From Allostella vacuolata (GTDB lineage: Bacteria; Pseudomonadota; Alphaproteobacteria; ATCC43930; Allostellaceae): a DNA stretch of 64,000 nucleotides. Shown here piece after piece: positions 34,013 to 42,858 of this stretch (its first letter is position 1; every line of letters starts with the position of its first letter). Position numbers and translations under genes: made by a program. The notes under the pieces are model-generated. The model had not been told where the DNA came from and ran no database searches. It saw nothing but the letters and a program-made list of their open reading frames with translations. Where the stretch lies: contig AP019702.1 in NCBI GenBank assembly GCA_006739055.1, forward strand, positions 4,055,388 to 4,119,387, given 5' to 3'.

Positions 34013-34300
34013 GACTTCCTCCGAAACAGCCGGAGCAGCCGCATAAGGCCCCAGCGACCCCAGCGCCCATCCCCGGAATGAAGTGCGAAGCTGGAGCGGG
34101 GCCCAGGAAAGATCGGATGGCGGATCGATTGGCGCACAGGGGTGCTGCGCATGCGGATGCTGCCGCGTGCCGGCCGTACCTTGGCGTCTTCCGTCCCCAA
34201 TCTTCTCTTGGGCGCGCCGATCCGGCATCGGACGGCAAATTCGCCTTTCGTTTCGGAAAGGATAGGGATAACCATAATTGACGCAACAAAAAGATCGAAT

Positions 34301-34317
34301 GTTCCACGATATGGAAC
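34301..34317. promoter_or_regulatory. IclR-type operator in the dctP/iclR gap
   Basis: GTTCCACGATATGGAAC has perfect 6-bp arms (GTTCCA/TGGAAC) around five bases. It lies 31 bp before the IclR start, in the 335-bp divergent gap (34013-34347) that otherwise holds no gene. IclR regulators such as PcaR and PobR bind palindromes of this kind. A TTGACG at 34278-34283 could be a -35 element but no good -10 is seen. Related sites occur at 30327-30395. Confidence 0.75.
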
Positions 34318-34347
34318 GAACGATCGCCCCTGCCTTCAGGAGGAAAC

Positions 34348-35190
34348 GTGTCGGCGGAACTTCAAGGCGCGCAGGCGATCGCCCGCGCGTGCCAGATCCT
34401 GCGATTGCTGGGCGAAAATCCCCAAGGCTCCGGCCGGTTGACGGATATCGCCCAGGCTGCTGGCCTGCCGAAGGCGACCGCGCATCGCATTCTGGCCGCC
34501 TTGCGCGACATCGGATTTGTAGAGAACATAAATAACTCGTCGCGATACGGCCTCGGCCTCGACCTGCTGGCGCTGGGGGCGATCGCCGCCGACCGCATCG
34601 ACATCCGCCGCCTGGCGGAGCCGGCCCTGACCCGCATCGCCCAGTCTTCCGGCGACACCGCCTTCCTGTCGATCCGGCGCGGCCGCGACGCGATCTGCAT
34701 CGACCGCCAGCGCGGCGCCGAGAGCGGCCGCAACCTGCCGGTCGACCTCGGCCGCCGCGCCCCGCTCGGCGAGGATGCGGGCGGGCTGGCGCTGCTGGCC
34801 TGGCTGCCGCCGGAGGAAGCGGGCGAGATCGTCGCCGGCCAGGGCACCGACCGGGACGCCCCCTCCTCCGTGCAGGCGCGCCACCTGACCGAGGCCCGGC
34901 GCGCCAACCATGCCTTCCGCGAGACCGGCGGGGCCGGCCCGGCCGCGACCGCCACCCTGGCGGTGCCGATCCTGGACGAGTTCGGGCAGCCGATCGCCGC
35001 ACTCGGCATCGCCGCCCCGGCGGTGCGGCTGGCCGCCCCGCGCCGCAACGACCTGCTCGACCTGCTGTGGCACGAGGCCCGCCAGGTCCGGGTCCGCCGG
35101 CTCGATCAGAATGCGAACGTCGCCGACGCGGCCGCGGCCGGCGATGCGCGCCGGCCAACCGACCCCGCGGCCGGGAGGAACCCACGATGA
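34348..35190 (+). CDS. IclR family transcriptional regulator
   Basis: A 280-residue regulator with the IclR winged helix at the N-terminus (AIARACQILRLLGENPQGSGRLTDIAQAAGLPKATAHRIL, about residues 9-50) and the GAF-like effector domain after it (LGRRAPLGEDAGGLALLAW, VPILDEFGQPIAALGIAAPA). The GTG start is supported by AGGAGG seven bases upstream. Its stop overlaps the DctQ start (ATGA), so regulator and permeases are co-translated. It probably controls the TRAP system and, given the shared site, perhaps the amidohydrolase. Confidence 0.9.
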   Translation: MSAELQGAQAIARACQILRLLGENPQGSGRLTDIAQAAGLPKATAHRILAALRDIGFVENINNSSRYGLGLDLLALGAIAADRIDIRRLAEPALTRIAQSSGDTAFLSIRRGRDAICIDRQRGAESGRNLPVDLGRRAPLGEDAGGLALLAWLPPEEAGEIVAGQGTDRDAPSSVQARHLTEARRANHAFRETGGAGPAATATLAVPILDEFGQPIAALGIAAPAVRLAAPRRNDLLDLLWHEARQVRVRRLDQNANVADAAAAGDARRPTDPAAGRNPR

Positions 35191-35777
35191 CCAGCCTGGC
35201 CCGCGCCAGCGACGGCCTTGCCCGCCTGCTGCGGCGGATCGCGCATTTCGGCAGCTACCTGTGCTTCGCGATGATCCTGGTGATCATGCTGGACGTGACC
35301 GGCCGGCAGATCCCGGGCGCGCAGACCATGACGCCCTGGGACGGCGTCAACGTCTTCCTGTCCTCGACCCGGCTGCAGGAGCTGGAATGGCACCTGCACA
35401 CGGCCATCTTCGCGCTGGCGATCGGCTATGCCTACGTCGCCAACGCCCATGTCCGCGTCGACCTGCTGCGCGAGCGATGGTCGTCACGGCGCAAGATCGT
35501 GACCGAGATGGTCGGCATCGCCATCTTCGTCGTGCCCTACGTCGCCACCCTGCTGCTCTACGCGACGGAGTTCGCCGCCGAATCCTATGCGCTCGGCGAG
35601 AACTCGATGAATCCCAACGGGATGCCCCATCGCTGGGTGATCAAGGCGGTGCTGGCGGCCGGGCTGCTGCTGATCCTGCTGTCGGCCGTCTCGGTCTTCC
35701 TGCGCCACTGGCAGGCGCTCCGCGACCTGCGGCAGGGGCGATACCGCGACGGCGCGGAGTGGCCCGATGTCCGCTGA
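35187..35777 (+). CDS. TRAP transporter small permease, DctQ-type (system 1)
   Basis: A 196-residue membrane protein with four hydrophobic helices. The first is SYLCFAMILVIMLDVTGRQIPG, where the D-x-x-x-R pattern is typical of DctQ; the second follows ELEWHLHTAIFALAIGYAYVANAHVRVDLLRERW. The remaining helices are IAIFVVPYVATLLLYA and VLAAGLLLILLSAVSVFL. It docks the binding protein with the large permease. It overlaps iclR by four bases. Confidence 0.88.
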   Translation: MTSLARASDGLARLLRRIAHFGSYLCFAMILVIMLDVTGRQIPGAQTMTPWDGVNVFLSSTRLQELEWHLHTAIFALAIGYAYVANAHVRVDLLRERWSSRRKIVTEMVGIAIFVVPYVATLLLYATEFAAESYALGENSMNPNGMPHRWVIKAVLAAGLLLILLSAVSVFLRHWQALRDLRQGRYRDGAEWPDVR

Positions 35778-35825
35778 ACCACGCCGCCTCCAACCGCAAC
35801 CGCAACCGCGTCCGCGGGGAGCGCA

Positions 35826-37196
35826 ATGATCGACTTCGTGACCGAATACCTCGCCATCATCATGTTCGCCGTGCTGGCGGCGCTGCTCTTCACCGGCTTT
35901 CCGGTCGGCTACGTCCTGGGCGGGGTGTCGCTGATCTTCGGCCTGATCGGCTACGGGCTGGACGTCTTCTCGCTGATCGAGTTCTCCAACCTGATCCCGC
36001 GCATCTGGGGCGGGGCGGCCGAGAACCTGGTGCTGGTGGCGGTGCCGATGTTCATCTTCATGGGCATCGTGCTGGAGAAGTCGGGCGTGGCCGAGGATCT
36101 GCTGCGCTGCATGCAGATCCTGCTCCGCCGGGTGCCGGGCGGGCTCGCCATGGCGGTCGTGCTGATGGGCACCATCATGGCCGCCAGCACCGGCATCATC
36201 GGCGCCTCGGTGATCATGATCACCATGCTGGCGATGCCGGTGATGATCGAGCGCGGCTATGCCCGGACGCTGTCCGCCGGCACGATCGCCGCATCGGGCA
36301 CGCTCGGCATCCTGATCCCGCCCTCGATCATGCTGGTGATCATGGCCGACCTGCTCGGCATATCGGTGGGCACCCTCTTCTACGGCGCGATGGTGCCCGG
36401 CCTGCTGCTGTCCGGCCTCTATCTCCTCTACGTCTTCCTGCTGTCGCGGCTGAAGCCCGCGCTGGCGCCGCCGCTGCCGGCCGACCAGTTCCTGCTGAGC
36501 CGGGGCGAGCTCGCCCGCATGGTGCTGAAGAGCTTCGTGCCGCCCGCCATCCTGGTGACGCTGGTGCTGGGCTCGATCTTCTTCGGCTTTGCCACGCCGA
36601 CCGAGGCGGCGGGCGTCGGCGCGCTGGGCGCCGTCATCCTGGCGATCGCCAACCGCCGTCTCGACCGGCAGGCGACCCGCGAGGTGATCGATTCCGTGGC
36701 GAAGACGCTGGGGATGGTGTTCCTGGTCTTCATCGGCGCCACCGCCTTCTCCTACGTCTTCCGCTCGCTCGGCGGGGACGACATCGTCGTCGATGCCCTG
36801 CGCAGCCTGGACGTGGGGCCGTGGGGCATCCTGCTGATCCTGATGGGGATCATCTTCCTGCTCGGCTTCTTCTTCGACTGGGTCGAGATCATCCTGATCC
36901 TGATGCCGGTCTTCGCGCCGATCGTGAAGATCCTGGACTTCGGCGACCATGTGCCCTCGTCCGAGGTCATCTACTGGTTCGCGCTGCTGGTGGCGGTGAA
37001 CCTGCAGAACTCGTTCCTGACCCCGCCCTTCGGCTTCGCGCTGTTCTACCTCAAGGGCGCGGCCCCGCCGTCGGTCACCATCGGCCACATCTACCGCGGC
37101 ATCATCCCGTTCGTGATGCTGCAGGTGATCGGGCTGCTGCTGATCATCGGCTTCCCCGACCTCGCCCTCTGGCTGCCCCGGCTGATGCTGGAATAG
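35826..37196 (+). CDS. TRAP transporter large permease, DctM-type (system 1)
   Basis: A 456-residue ion-coupled permease of about 12 helices. DctM landmarks: AAENLVLVAVPMFIFMGIVLEKSGVAEDLL, MAASTGIIGASVIMITMLAMPVM, GTLGILIPPSIMLVIMADLLGISVGTLFYGAMVPG, GFATPTEAAGVGALGA and NLQNSFLTPPFGFALFYLKGAAP. It imports the ligand using a sodium or proton gradient. It follows dctQ by 48 bp and is followed by a tiny membrane peptide gene. Confidence 0.92.
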   Translation: MIDFVTEYLAIIMFAVLAALLFTGFPVGYVLGGVSLIFGLIGYGLDVFSLIEFSNLIPRIWGGAAENLVLVAVPMFIFMGIVLEKSGVAEDLLRCMQILLRRVPGGLAMAVVLMGTIMAASTGIIGASVIMITMLAMPVMIERGYARTLSAGTIAASGTLGILIPPSIMLVIMADLLGISVGTLFYGAMVPGLLLSGLYLLYVFLLSRLKPALAPPLPADQFLLSRGELARMVLKSFVPPAILVTLVLGSIFFGFATPTEAAGVGALGAVILAIANRRLDRQATREVIDSVAKTLGMVFLVFIGATAFSYVFRSLGGDDIVVDALRSLDVGPWGILLILMGIIFLLGFFFDWVEIILILMPVFAPIVKILDFGDHVPSSEVIYWFALLVAVNLQNSFLTPPFGFALFYLKGAAPPSVTIGHIYRGIIPFVMLQVIGLLLIIGFPDLALWLPRLMLE

Positions 37197-37220
37197 GCCC
37201 GACCTCGACGGAGAGACGAC

Positions 37221-37313
37221 ATGAGCTCGAGCATGACGCTGCAGATCGCGGTGGTGGTGGCCAGCGTGGCCCTGTTCGCCTTCGCCCTCTGGTTCGGCGC
37301 CAGGGGCGACTGA
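37221..37313 (+). CDS. 30-residue single-pass membrane peptide after dctM
   Basis: ATG at 37221 to TGA at 37313, preceded by GGAGAG at a good distance. The peptide has a short polar start (MSSSMTLQ), a 17-residue hydrophobic core (from IAVVVASVALFAFAL to W-F) and a charged end (GARGD). It lies 24 bp after the dctM stop on the same strand. Codons are GC-rich at third positions like the neighbours. Small membrane peptides often modulate transporters, so a role in the TRAP system is possible; no family is recognised. Confidence 0.6.
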   Translation: MSSSMTLQIAVVVASVALFAFALWFGARGD

Positions 37314-37367
37314 CAAGGCCGGCGGCGCCGCCCGGCCACGGCGCCACCCCCTTTCAGACCGACCGGG

Positions 37368-38069
37368 TCACACCGACCGGGTCACGCCGCCGTCGACCCG
37401 AATGTTCTGGCCGGTGATGTAGCCGGCGCCGTCCGATGCCAGGAAGGCGACGGTGGCCGCGATCTCCTCCATGCGGCCGTAGCGCCCCATGGGCACGGTC
37501 TGCCGGCGCGCCTCGGTCGCCGGCAGGCTGTCGATCCAGCCGGGCAGGACGTTGTTCATGCGCACATTGTCGGGCGCGTACCTGTCCGCGAAGATCTTGG
37601 TGTAGGCGGCGAGGCCGGCGCGGAACACGCCCGAGGTCGGGAACATCTCGCTCGGCTCGAAGGTCCAGGCGGTCGAGATGTTGACGATCGAACCCCGCTT
37701 CTGCGCCTGCATGATCGGCGCGACGAGGCGCGTCGGCCGGATCACGTTCATCAGGTAGACGTCGAGGCCGCGGTGCCAGTCCTCGTCGGTGATCTCCAGG
37801 ATGGGCGCCCGGGGCCCGTGGCCGCCGCTGTTGACCAGCACGTCGACCCGGCCCCAGCGCTCCATCGCCTGGTCCACCAGGCGGCGGATGTCGTCGTTCG
37901 ACTGGTTGGAGCCGGTGACGCCGACGCCGCCCAGCTCCACGGCGAGCGCCTCGCCCTTGCCCGACGACGACAGGATGCCGACCTGGAACCCGTCCGCCGC
38001 CAGCCGGCGGGCTGCGGCCGCCCCCATGCCGCTGCCGCCCGCCGTGATGATCGCCACCTTCTGGTCCAT
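37368..38069 (-). CDS. SDR family oxidoreductase with degenerate active site
   Basis: A 233-residue classical SDR fold: cofactor loop TAGGSGMG near the N-terminus, NSGGHGP and GQNIRVDGGVTRSV at the end. Ser in NISTAW is present, but where YxxxK is expected the sequence reads SGVFRAGL, so both Tyr and Lys are replaced. A nearby AAYTK is out of register. It may be a distinct SDR branch with other catalytic residues or a non-classical function. The start at 38069 has GAGGGAGAGG upstream. It is the last gene of the minus-strand catabolic run. Confidence 0.75.
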   Translation of the reverse strand: MDQKVAIITAGGSGMGAAAARRLAADGFQVGILSSSGKGEALAVELGGVGVTGSNQSNDDIRRLVDQAMERWGRVDVLVNSGGHGPRAPILEITDEDWHRGLDVYLMNVIRPTRLVAPIMQAQKRGSIVNISTAWTFEPSEMFPTSGVFRAGLAAYTKIFADRYAPDNVRMNNVLPGWIDSLPATEARRQTVPMGRYGRMEEIAATVAFLASDGAGYITGQNIRVDGGVTRSV

Positions 38070-38157
38070 GTCCCTCTCCCTCGGTTGCCGTTCTTCCGGC
38101 CATGCATATCGCATCCGGAATCGGGTTCCACGAGGGAGTTTGCCGGGACGGGCGGTC

Positions 38158-39792
38158 TCACTGCGTCAGGTTGAAGCCCTCGTAGCCGTTGGCGGCCACC
38201 TCGGCGCACTTCTGCCGGTAGACGCCGACGCCGGCGACATAGGGCATGAAGACCCGCGGCTTGCCGGGGATGTTGGCCCCGACATACCAGGAGTTGGCCT
38301 GGGGATAGAGGGTGCTGTCGCCGACCGCGTTGACGTGCTCGACCCAGGCCCGGCTCGCCTCCGGCTCGGCCTCGATCCGCGACAGGCGATGCTCGCGCAT
38401 GTAGTCGAGGCAGCCGCTGATCCATTCGACATGCTGCTCGATCGAGACGATCATCTGGCTCTTCACCCCCGGGCTGCCCGGGCCGGTGATGATGAAGAGG
38501 TTGGGGAAGCCCGGCACGGTCAGGCCGAGATAGGTCTGCGGCCCGCCCGCCCAGGCATCGGCCAGCGCCGGCCCGCCCTCGACGCGGATGTCGATCTCGC
38601 GCAGCGCCCCGGTCATGGCGTCGAAGCCGGTCGCAAACGCGATCGCGTCCAGCTCGTATTCCCGCTCGGCGGTGCGGATGCCGCGCTCGGTGATCTCCTG
38701 GATCGGGTGGGTGCGGACATCGACCAGGGTGACGTTGTCGCGGTTGTAGGTCTCGTAGTAGCCGGTATCGAGGCACAGGCGCTTGGTGCCGATCGGATGG
38801 TCGTCGGGCGTCAGCAGGCGGGCGACGGCCGGGTCCTTGACGATCGCGCGGATCTTCTCGCGCACGAACTCGGCCGCGGTCTCGTTGGCCGCCTCGTTCA
38901 CCAGGAAGTCGTTATAGCAGGTGAGGAAACCGATGCTGCCGCCCTTCTGCCACAGCTCCTCGTACTTGCGCCGCCGCTCCGCGGCATCGACGGCGAGCGC
39001 GGATTCGGTCGGCGCTGGATAGCCGGAGACGCCGAAGGGGGTGTGGCGGGCGGCCTCGCGGCGCTCGGGATAGGCACCCTTGTAGCCCTGCTCGTGCTCG
39101 GCCTGCATCGGGCCGTTCTGGGCCGGCAGGCTGAAATTGGCGGTGCGCTGGAAGACGTGGAGATGCCGGGCCTGCTGGGCGATCAGCGGGATCATCTGGA
39201 TGCCGGACGAGCCGGTGCCGACGACGCCGACCCTGAGGCCGGTGAAGTCCACGCCTTCGGCCGGCCACAGGCCGCTGTGGTACCACTTGCCCTGGAAGCG
39301 CTCCAACCCCTGGAAGTCCGGGACCCGGGGCGTCGACAGGTTGCCCGTGGCCATGACGCAGAAGCGCGCCGTGATCACCTCGCCCTCGGCCGAGCGCAGC
39401 GACCAGCTGTTGGTGTCGGGATCGAAGCGGGCCTGGGTGATGCGGGTGTTCAGCTGCACGTCGCGCATCAGGTCGAAGCGTTCGGCGACGTGCTCGATAT
39501 AGGCCAGGATCTGCGGCTGGGTGCCGTAGCGCTCCGGCCACTTCCACTCCTGCTGCAGCTCGTCGGAGAAGGAATAGGAATACTCCAGGCTCTCGATGTC
39601 GCAGCGCGCGCCGGGGTAGCGGTTCCAGAACCAGGTGCCGCCGACCCCGCTGCCGGCCTCGTAGACCCGGACCGACATCCCCAGGGCGCGCAGCCGGTGC
39701 AGCGCGTAGAGTCCGCCCAGCCCGCCGCCGACGATCACCACGTCCAGCCGGGTATGCCGCTCCCCGCTGCCGTTCGAATCCGCCTTGGCCAT
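38158..39792 (-). CDS. Baeyer-Villiger-type flavin monooxygenase
   Basis: A 544-residue flavoprotein. The FAD loop VIVGGGLGGLYALHRLR lies at about residues 18-36, then GSGVGGTWFWNRYPGARCD, which is typical of cyclohexanone-monooxygenase relatives. The family fingerprint FxGxxxHxxxWP is exact: FQGKWYHSGLWP (about residues 164-175). The second Rossmann loop (GVVGTGSSGIQ) binds NADPH. Such enzymes insert oxygen next to a ketone to give an ester or lactone. It lies 22 bp after a TRAP dctM gene and near a Zn-ADH and an esterase, which fits ketone catabolism; the actual substrate is unknown. Confidence 0.88.
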   Translation of the reverse strand: MAKADSNGSGERHTRLDVVIVGGGLGGLYALHRLRALGMSVRVYEAGSGVGGTWFWNRYPGARCDIESLEYSYSFSDELQQEWKWPERYGTQPQILAYIEHVAERFDLMRDVQLNTRITQARFDPDTNSWSLRSAEGEVITARFCVMATGNLSTPRVPDFQGLERFQGKWYHSGLWPAEGVDFTGLRVGVVGTGSSGIQMIPLIAQQARHLHVFQRTANFSLPAQNGPMQAEHEQGYKGAYPERREAARHTPFGVSGYPAPTESALAVDAAERRRKYEELWQKGGSIGFLTCYNDFLVNEAANETAAEFVREKIRAIVKDPAVARLLTPDDHPIGTKRLCLDTGYYETYNRDNVTLVDVRTHPIQEITERGIRTAEREYELDAIAFATGFDAMTGALREIDIRVEGGPALADAWAGGPQTYLGLTVPGFPNLFIITGPGSPGVKSQMIVSIEQHVEWISGCLDYMREHRLSRIEAEPEASRAWVEHVNAVGDSTLYPQANSWYVGANIPGKPRVFMPYVAGVGVYRQKCAEVAANGYEGFNLTQ

Positions 39793-39814
39793 AATCGGTT
39801 CTCCTCTCGGTCGT

Positions 39815-41113
39815 TCAATCCTGAATCAGGAACAGCGAAATCTGCGGGAAGGCGATGAGCATCGCGACGATGAACAGTTCCATGAAGACGAAGGGCACGC
39901 AGCCGCGGAATACCTCGGAGAGGGAGACCTGCGGCGCCGCCCCCTTGACGACGAAGGCGTTGAGGCCGACCGGCGGGGTGATGCAGCCGATCTCGACCGC
40001 CTTGGTCACCAGCAGGCCGAACAGCACCGGGTCGAAGCCGACCTGGTTCACGATCGGGAAGACGATCGGCATGGTGATCAGGATCATCGAGATGCCGTCG
40101 AGGAACATGCCCAGGACCAGGTAGGGCAGCAGGATGAGGACGATCATCATGGTCGGCGACAAGTCGAGCCCGACCGCCATCGTCGCCAGGTGGGTCGGGA
40201 ACTGCGTCGTCGACAGGCCGAGGCTGAAGAGGCCGGCGCCGATGATGAGGGCGAAGATCGAGCAGGTGGCCGAGCCCGTCTCGCGCAGCCCCGCACCCAG
40301 GTTCTTCCACCGCCCCGGCCGGCGCATCACCGCCAGCAGGGCGAAGAAGGCACCGAGTGCCGCCGCCTCGGTCGGGGTGGCGAAGCCCAGATAGATGGTG
40401 CCGGTGACCGCCGCGAACAGCAGCAGCACCTCCCACGAGCGGGCGAAGGCGACGGCGTGGTCGCGCCAGCTGTAGCGCTCGCGCATCGGCGGCCCGGCCA
40501 GCTCCGGGTTGCGCTTCACCATCAGGGCGATGCCAGCGATGTAGACGACCGCGGTGAACAGGCCCGGGATGAAGGCGGCCAGGAACAGCTTCAGCAGCGA
40601 TACCTGGGTGATGATCGAATAGATGACCAGGATGCCGCTCGGCGGGATCAGCACGCCGAGCGTGCCGCCGGCGGCCACGCAGCCCGCCGCCAGCCGTTCC
40701 TTGTAGCCGTGGCGCAGCATCTCCGGCAGGGCCACCTTGGCCATCGTCGAGGCGGTGGCGACGCTGGAGCCGCAGATGGTCGAGAAGGCCGCGCAGGCGA
40801 CGATGGTGGCCGCCGCCAGGCCGCCCGGGAAGCGGCCGAGCAGCTGCTGGCCGAGCTGGAAGGCCCGCCGCGACAGCCCGGCCGAGAAGGCCATGTGCCC
40901 CATGAAGAGGAACAGCGGCAGCACGACATAGGCGAAGTGCGCGGTGTTGGCGTAGGCGAAGGTGCCGAGCAGGAACTCGATGCCGCGCCACGGCCGTTCC
41001 ATGACCAGGCCGACGATGCCCGCCCCCGCGAGCGCGAAGGCGATCGGCATGCCGCAGGTCAGCAACGCCAGCAGCAGGGCGATGATGATGAGGCCCGGAT
41101 AGAGCAGTTCCAT
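39815..41113 (-). CDS. TRAP transporter large permease, DctM-type (system 2)
   Basis: A 432-residue permease: MELLYPGLIIIALLLALLTCGMP, YVVLPLFLFMGHMAFSAGLS, ACAAFSTICGSSVATASTMAKVALPEM, GTLGVLIPPSGILVIYSIIT, GFATPTEAAALGAFFAL and IGCITPPVGLNAFVVKGAAP. The pattern is the classic DctM one, including the ICGSS segment of the main subfamily. Transcribed after dctQ with an 8-bp gap. Co-location with the monooxygenase suggests import of a substrate or related carboxylate. Confidence 0.92.
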   Translation of the reverse strand: MELLYPGLIIIALLLALLTCGMPIAFALAGAGIVGLVMERPWRGIEFLLGTFAYANTAHFAYVVLPLFLFMGHMAFSAGLSRRAFQLGQQLLGRFPGGLAAATIVACAAFSTICGSSVATASTMAKVALPEMLRHGYKERLAAGCVAAGGTLGVLIPPSGILVIYSIITQVSLLKLFLAAFIPGLFTAVVYIAGIALMVKRNPELAGPPMRERYSWRDHAVAFARSWEVLLLFAAVTGTIYLGFATPTEAAALGAFFALLAVMRRPGRWKNLGAGLRETGSATCSIFALIIGAGLFSLGLSTTQFPTHLATMAVGLDLSPTMMIVLILLPYLVLGMFLDGISMILITMPIVFPIVNQVGFDPVLFGLLVTKAVEIGCITPPVGLNAFVVKGAAPQVSLSEVFRGCVPFVFMELFIVAMLIAFPQISLFLIQD

Positions 41114-41121
41114 CGTCCGAC

Positions 41122-41643
41122 CTACTCGTGGCGCGAGGTGTGCGGGCCGGCATCGGCCGGGCGCGCCGGGCGCAGGCCGAGCGCGATGTCGACGGCGAGC
41201 TGGACTGCGAGCAGCGCCAGGCCGAAGGCGAGGACCGCCCGGCCCGGCCAGACCGGGAAGGCGGTGGTGCCGTAGCTGGCCTCGCTGCGCAGGAACGACA
41301 TCCAGGCGCTCTTGGCGCTGAGCCAGGCCAGCAGCGCCACCACGGCCAGGCTGGCCAGCCAGCCGGCCAGCAGCACGGCCCGCTTCACCGCCGGCGGCAG
41401 GTACTGGGTGACGAGGTCGATCGCGAAATGCTCGCGCCGCTGCTGGGCGGCGGCCAGGCCGAGGAAGATCATCGCCACCAGCAGCAGCTCGGAGAACTCG
41501 CTGGCTCCGGCCAGCGGGGCGTTGAACAGGACCCGGCAGGCGACGTCGGTGACGACGGCCAGCGTCATCAGGATCGTGCCGAAGCCGGTGAATATGCCGA
41601 GGCCCAGGACGAGGCCCTGGAACCGGCGCAGGATCGAGCCCAT
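41122..41643 (-). CDS. TRAP transporter small permease, DctQ-type (system 2)
   Basis: A 173-residue membrane protein with four helices. It has FGTILMTLAVVTDVACRVLFNAPLAGASEFSELLLVAMIFLGLA, where the D-x-x-x-R and N-x-P residues of DctQ proteins are visible, and the next RREHFAIDLVTQYLP segment. It is followed closely by dctM. A strong hairpin lies between it and the upstream dctP gene. Confidence 0.88.
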   Translation of the reverse strand: MGSILRRFQGLVLGLGIFTGFGTILMTLAVVTDVACRVLFNAPLAGASEFSELLLVAMIFLGLAAAQQRREHFAIDLVTQYLPPAVKRAVLLAGWLASLAVVALLAWLSAKSAWMSFLRSEASYGTTAFPVWPGRAVLAFGLALLAVQLAVDIALGLRPARPADAGPHTSRHE

Positions 41644-41669
41644 GACGCGTCACTCCCCCGGGGAGACCG

Positions 41670-41699
41670 GGCCGGCCGGTCGCGAACGACCGGCCGGCC
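41670..41699. promoter_or_regulatory. 13-bp perfect hairpin between dctP and dctQ (system 2)
   Basis: GGCCGGCCGGTCG and its exact complement close a CGAA tetraloop. It lies in the 67-bp gap between dctP and dctQ. Strong hairpins after a binding-protein gene often protect the upstream mRNA or reduce read-through, giving more binding protein than permease. A similar hairpin follows aapJ (59693-59723). Confidence 0.75.
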
Positions 41700-41710
41700 G
41701 GCGGCTCGCT

Positions 41711-42802
41711 TCAGCTCCGGCCGCAGTTGCGGGCGGTGTAGCGCTGGAAGCCCGACTGCCAGGTGGAGGCGGCCTCGTGCTTGCGGACCAGGTCGACATA
41801 CTGCTTCAGCAGGCCCGCGGTGTCGGCGCGGGTGGTCTCGGCCGCCCACTTCACCCACTCGTCCTGCAGCGCCTTGGCGACCGAGCCGTGGATCTTCGCC
41901 CGCTCGGCCTCCGGGAAGAGGGTGATCTTGAGGTCGCCCTTGTAGGCGCAGAGCTTCTCGACGCCCTTGTCGAGTTCGCCGTTCAGCTCGGTCAGGAAGC
42001 GCGCCGGCGCCTCGGCCGACACCTCCTCGATGATCTTGCGCAGTTCGGGCTTGAGCGCGTTCCAGCGCTGCAGGTTGAAGGCCGCGACCGCCGACGAGAA
42101 GATGCCCATGTCGCCGCCGTCGGTGCCGACCCGGGCGGACTCGTAGATGCCGCCCAGCACCGAGGAATCGAACGGCGAGGAGGAGACGACGTCGACCACC
42201 CCGCGTCCGAGCGCGTCCAGCGCCTCCGGCCAGGCCATGGCGACCGGGGTCCCGCCCAGCTTCTTCACGGCGTCGGCGATCGATTGCACGCTGCGCACCT
42301 TCAGGCCCTTGAAGTCGTCGGCCTTGGCGAGCGGCTTGGAGCTCCAGAAGGTGTTCTCGGCCCACGGCACCATGTAGAGCACCCGGGCATTGCGGCTCTC
42401 ATACTCGCGCCGCAGCGCGGGGTTGCCGGCATAGAGGTCCGACAGGGCCTTTCCGACCGCATCCGCCTTGGACGAGATGTAGGGCAGGGTCACGTTGGAC
42501 AGGCGGAAGTCGGCCCGGTTGTAGGCCGACGGCGTGCCCAGGACCATGTCGGCGGCGCCGTTCTGCAGGCCCGGATAGAGGTCGGGCGCCTTGAGGAGCG
42601 CGCCGGAGAAGTACTTCTCGAACTTGACCTGGCCGTTCGACCGCTTCTCGACCTCGTTCATCACCCAGAGGTCGACCTTGCTGATCGTGTATACTTCCGA
42701 CATGTAGGTGGCATAGACGATCTTCTCGACGGCGCCGGCCGTGGTCGAGCCGACGGCCGCGAGGCCGCACACGAGAGCTGTTCTTGCTAGAGTCCGGAAC
42801 AT
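41711..42802 (-). CDS. TRAP transporter substrate-binding protein, DctP-type (system 2)
   Basis: A 363-residue binding protein. The signal peptide is MFRTLARTALVCGLAAVGSTTAGA before VEK. Features include VEKRSNGQVKFEKYFSGALLK, AADMVLGTPSAYN, LKVRSVQSIADAVKKLG with the conserved Arg, and VAMAWPEALDALGRGVVDVVSS. It shows limited resemblance to the system-1 protein, so the two systems probably import different ligands. A Zn-ADH gene precedes it by 56 bp on the same strand. Confidence 0.88.
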   Translation of the reverse strand: MFRTLARTALVCGLAAVGSTTAGAVEKIVYATYMSEVYTISKVDLWVMNEVEKRSNGQVKFEKYFSGALLKAPDLYPGLQNGAADMVLGTPSAYNRADFRLSNVTLPYISSKADAVGKALSDLYAGNPALRREYESRNARVLYMVPWAENTFWSSKPLAKADDFKGLKVRSVQSIADAVKKLGGTPVAMAWPEALDALGRGVVDVVSSSPFDSSVLGGIYESARVGTDGGDMGIFSSAVAAFNLQRWNALKPELRKIIEEVSAEAPARFLTELNGELDKGVEKLCAYKGDLKITLFPEAERAKIHGSVAKALQDEWVKWAAETTRADTAGLLKQYVDLVRKHEAASTWQSGFQRYTARNCGRS

Positions 42803-42858
42803 TGGCGTCTTCTCCCGATCGATTGTCTTATCGTTGTGTCGCGCCCCGGCCGTGCCGG

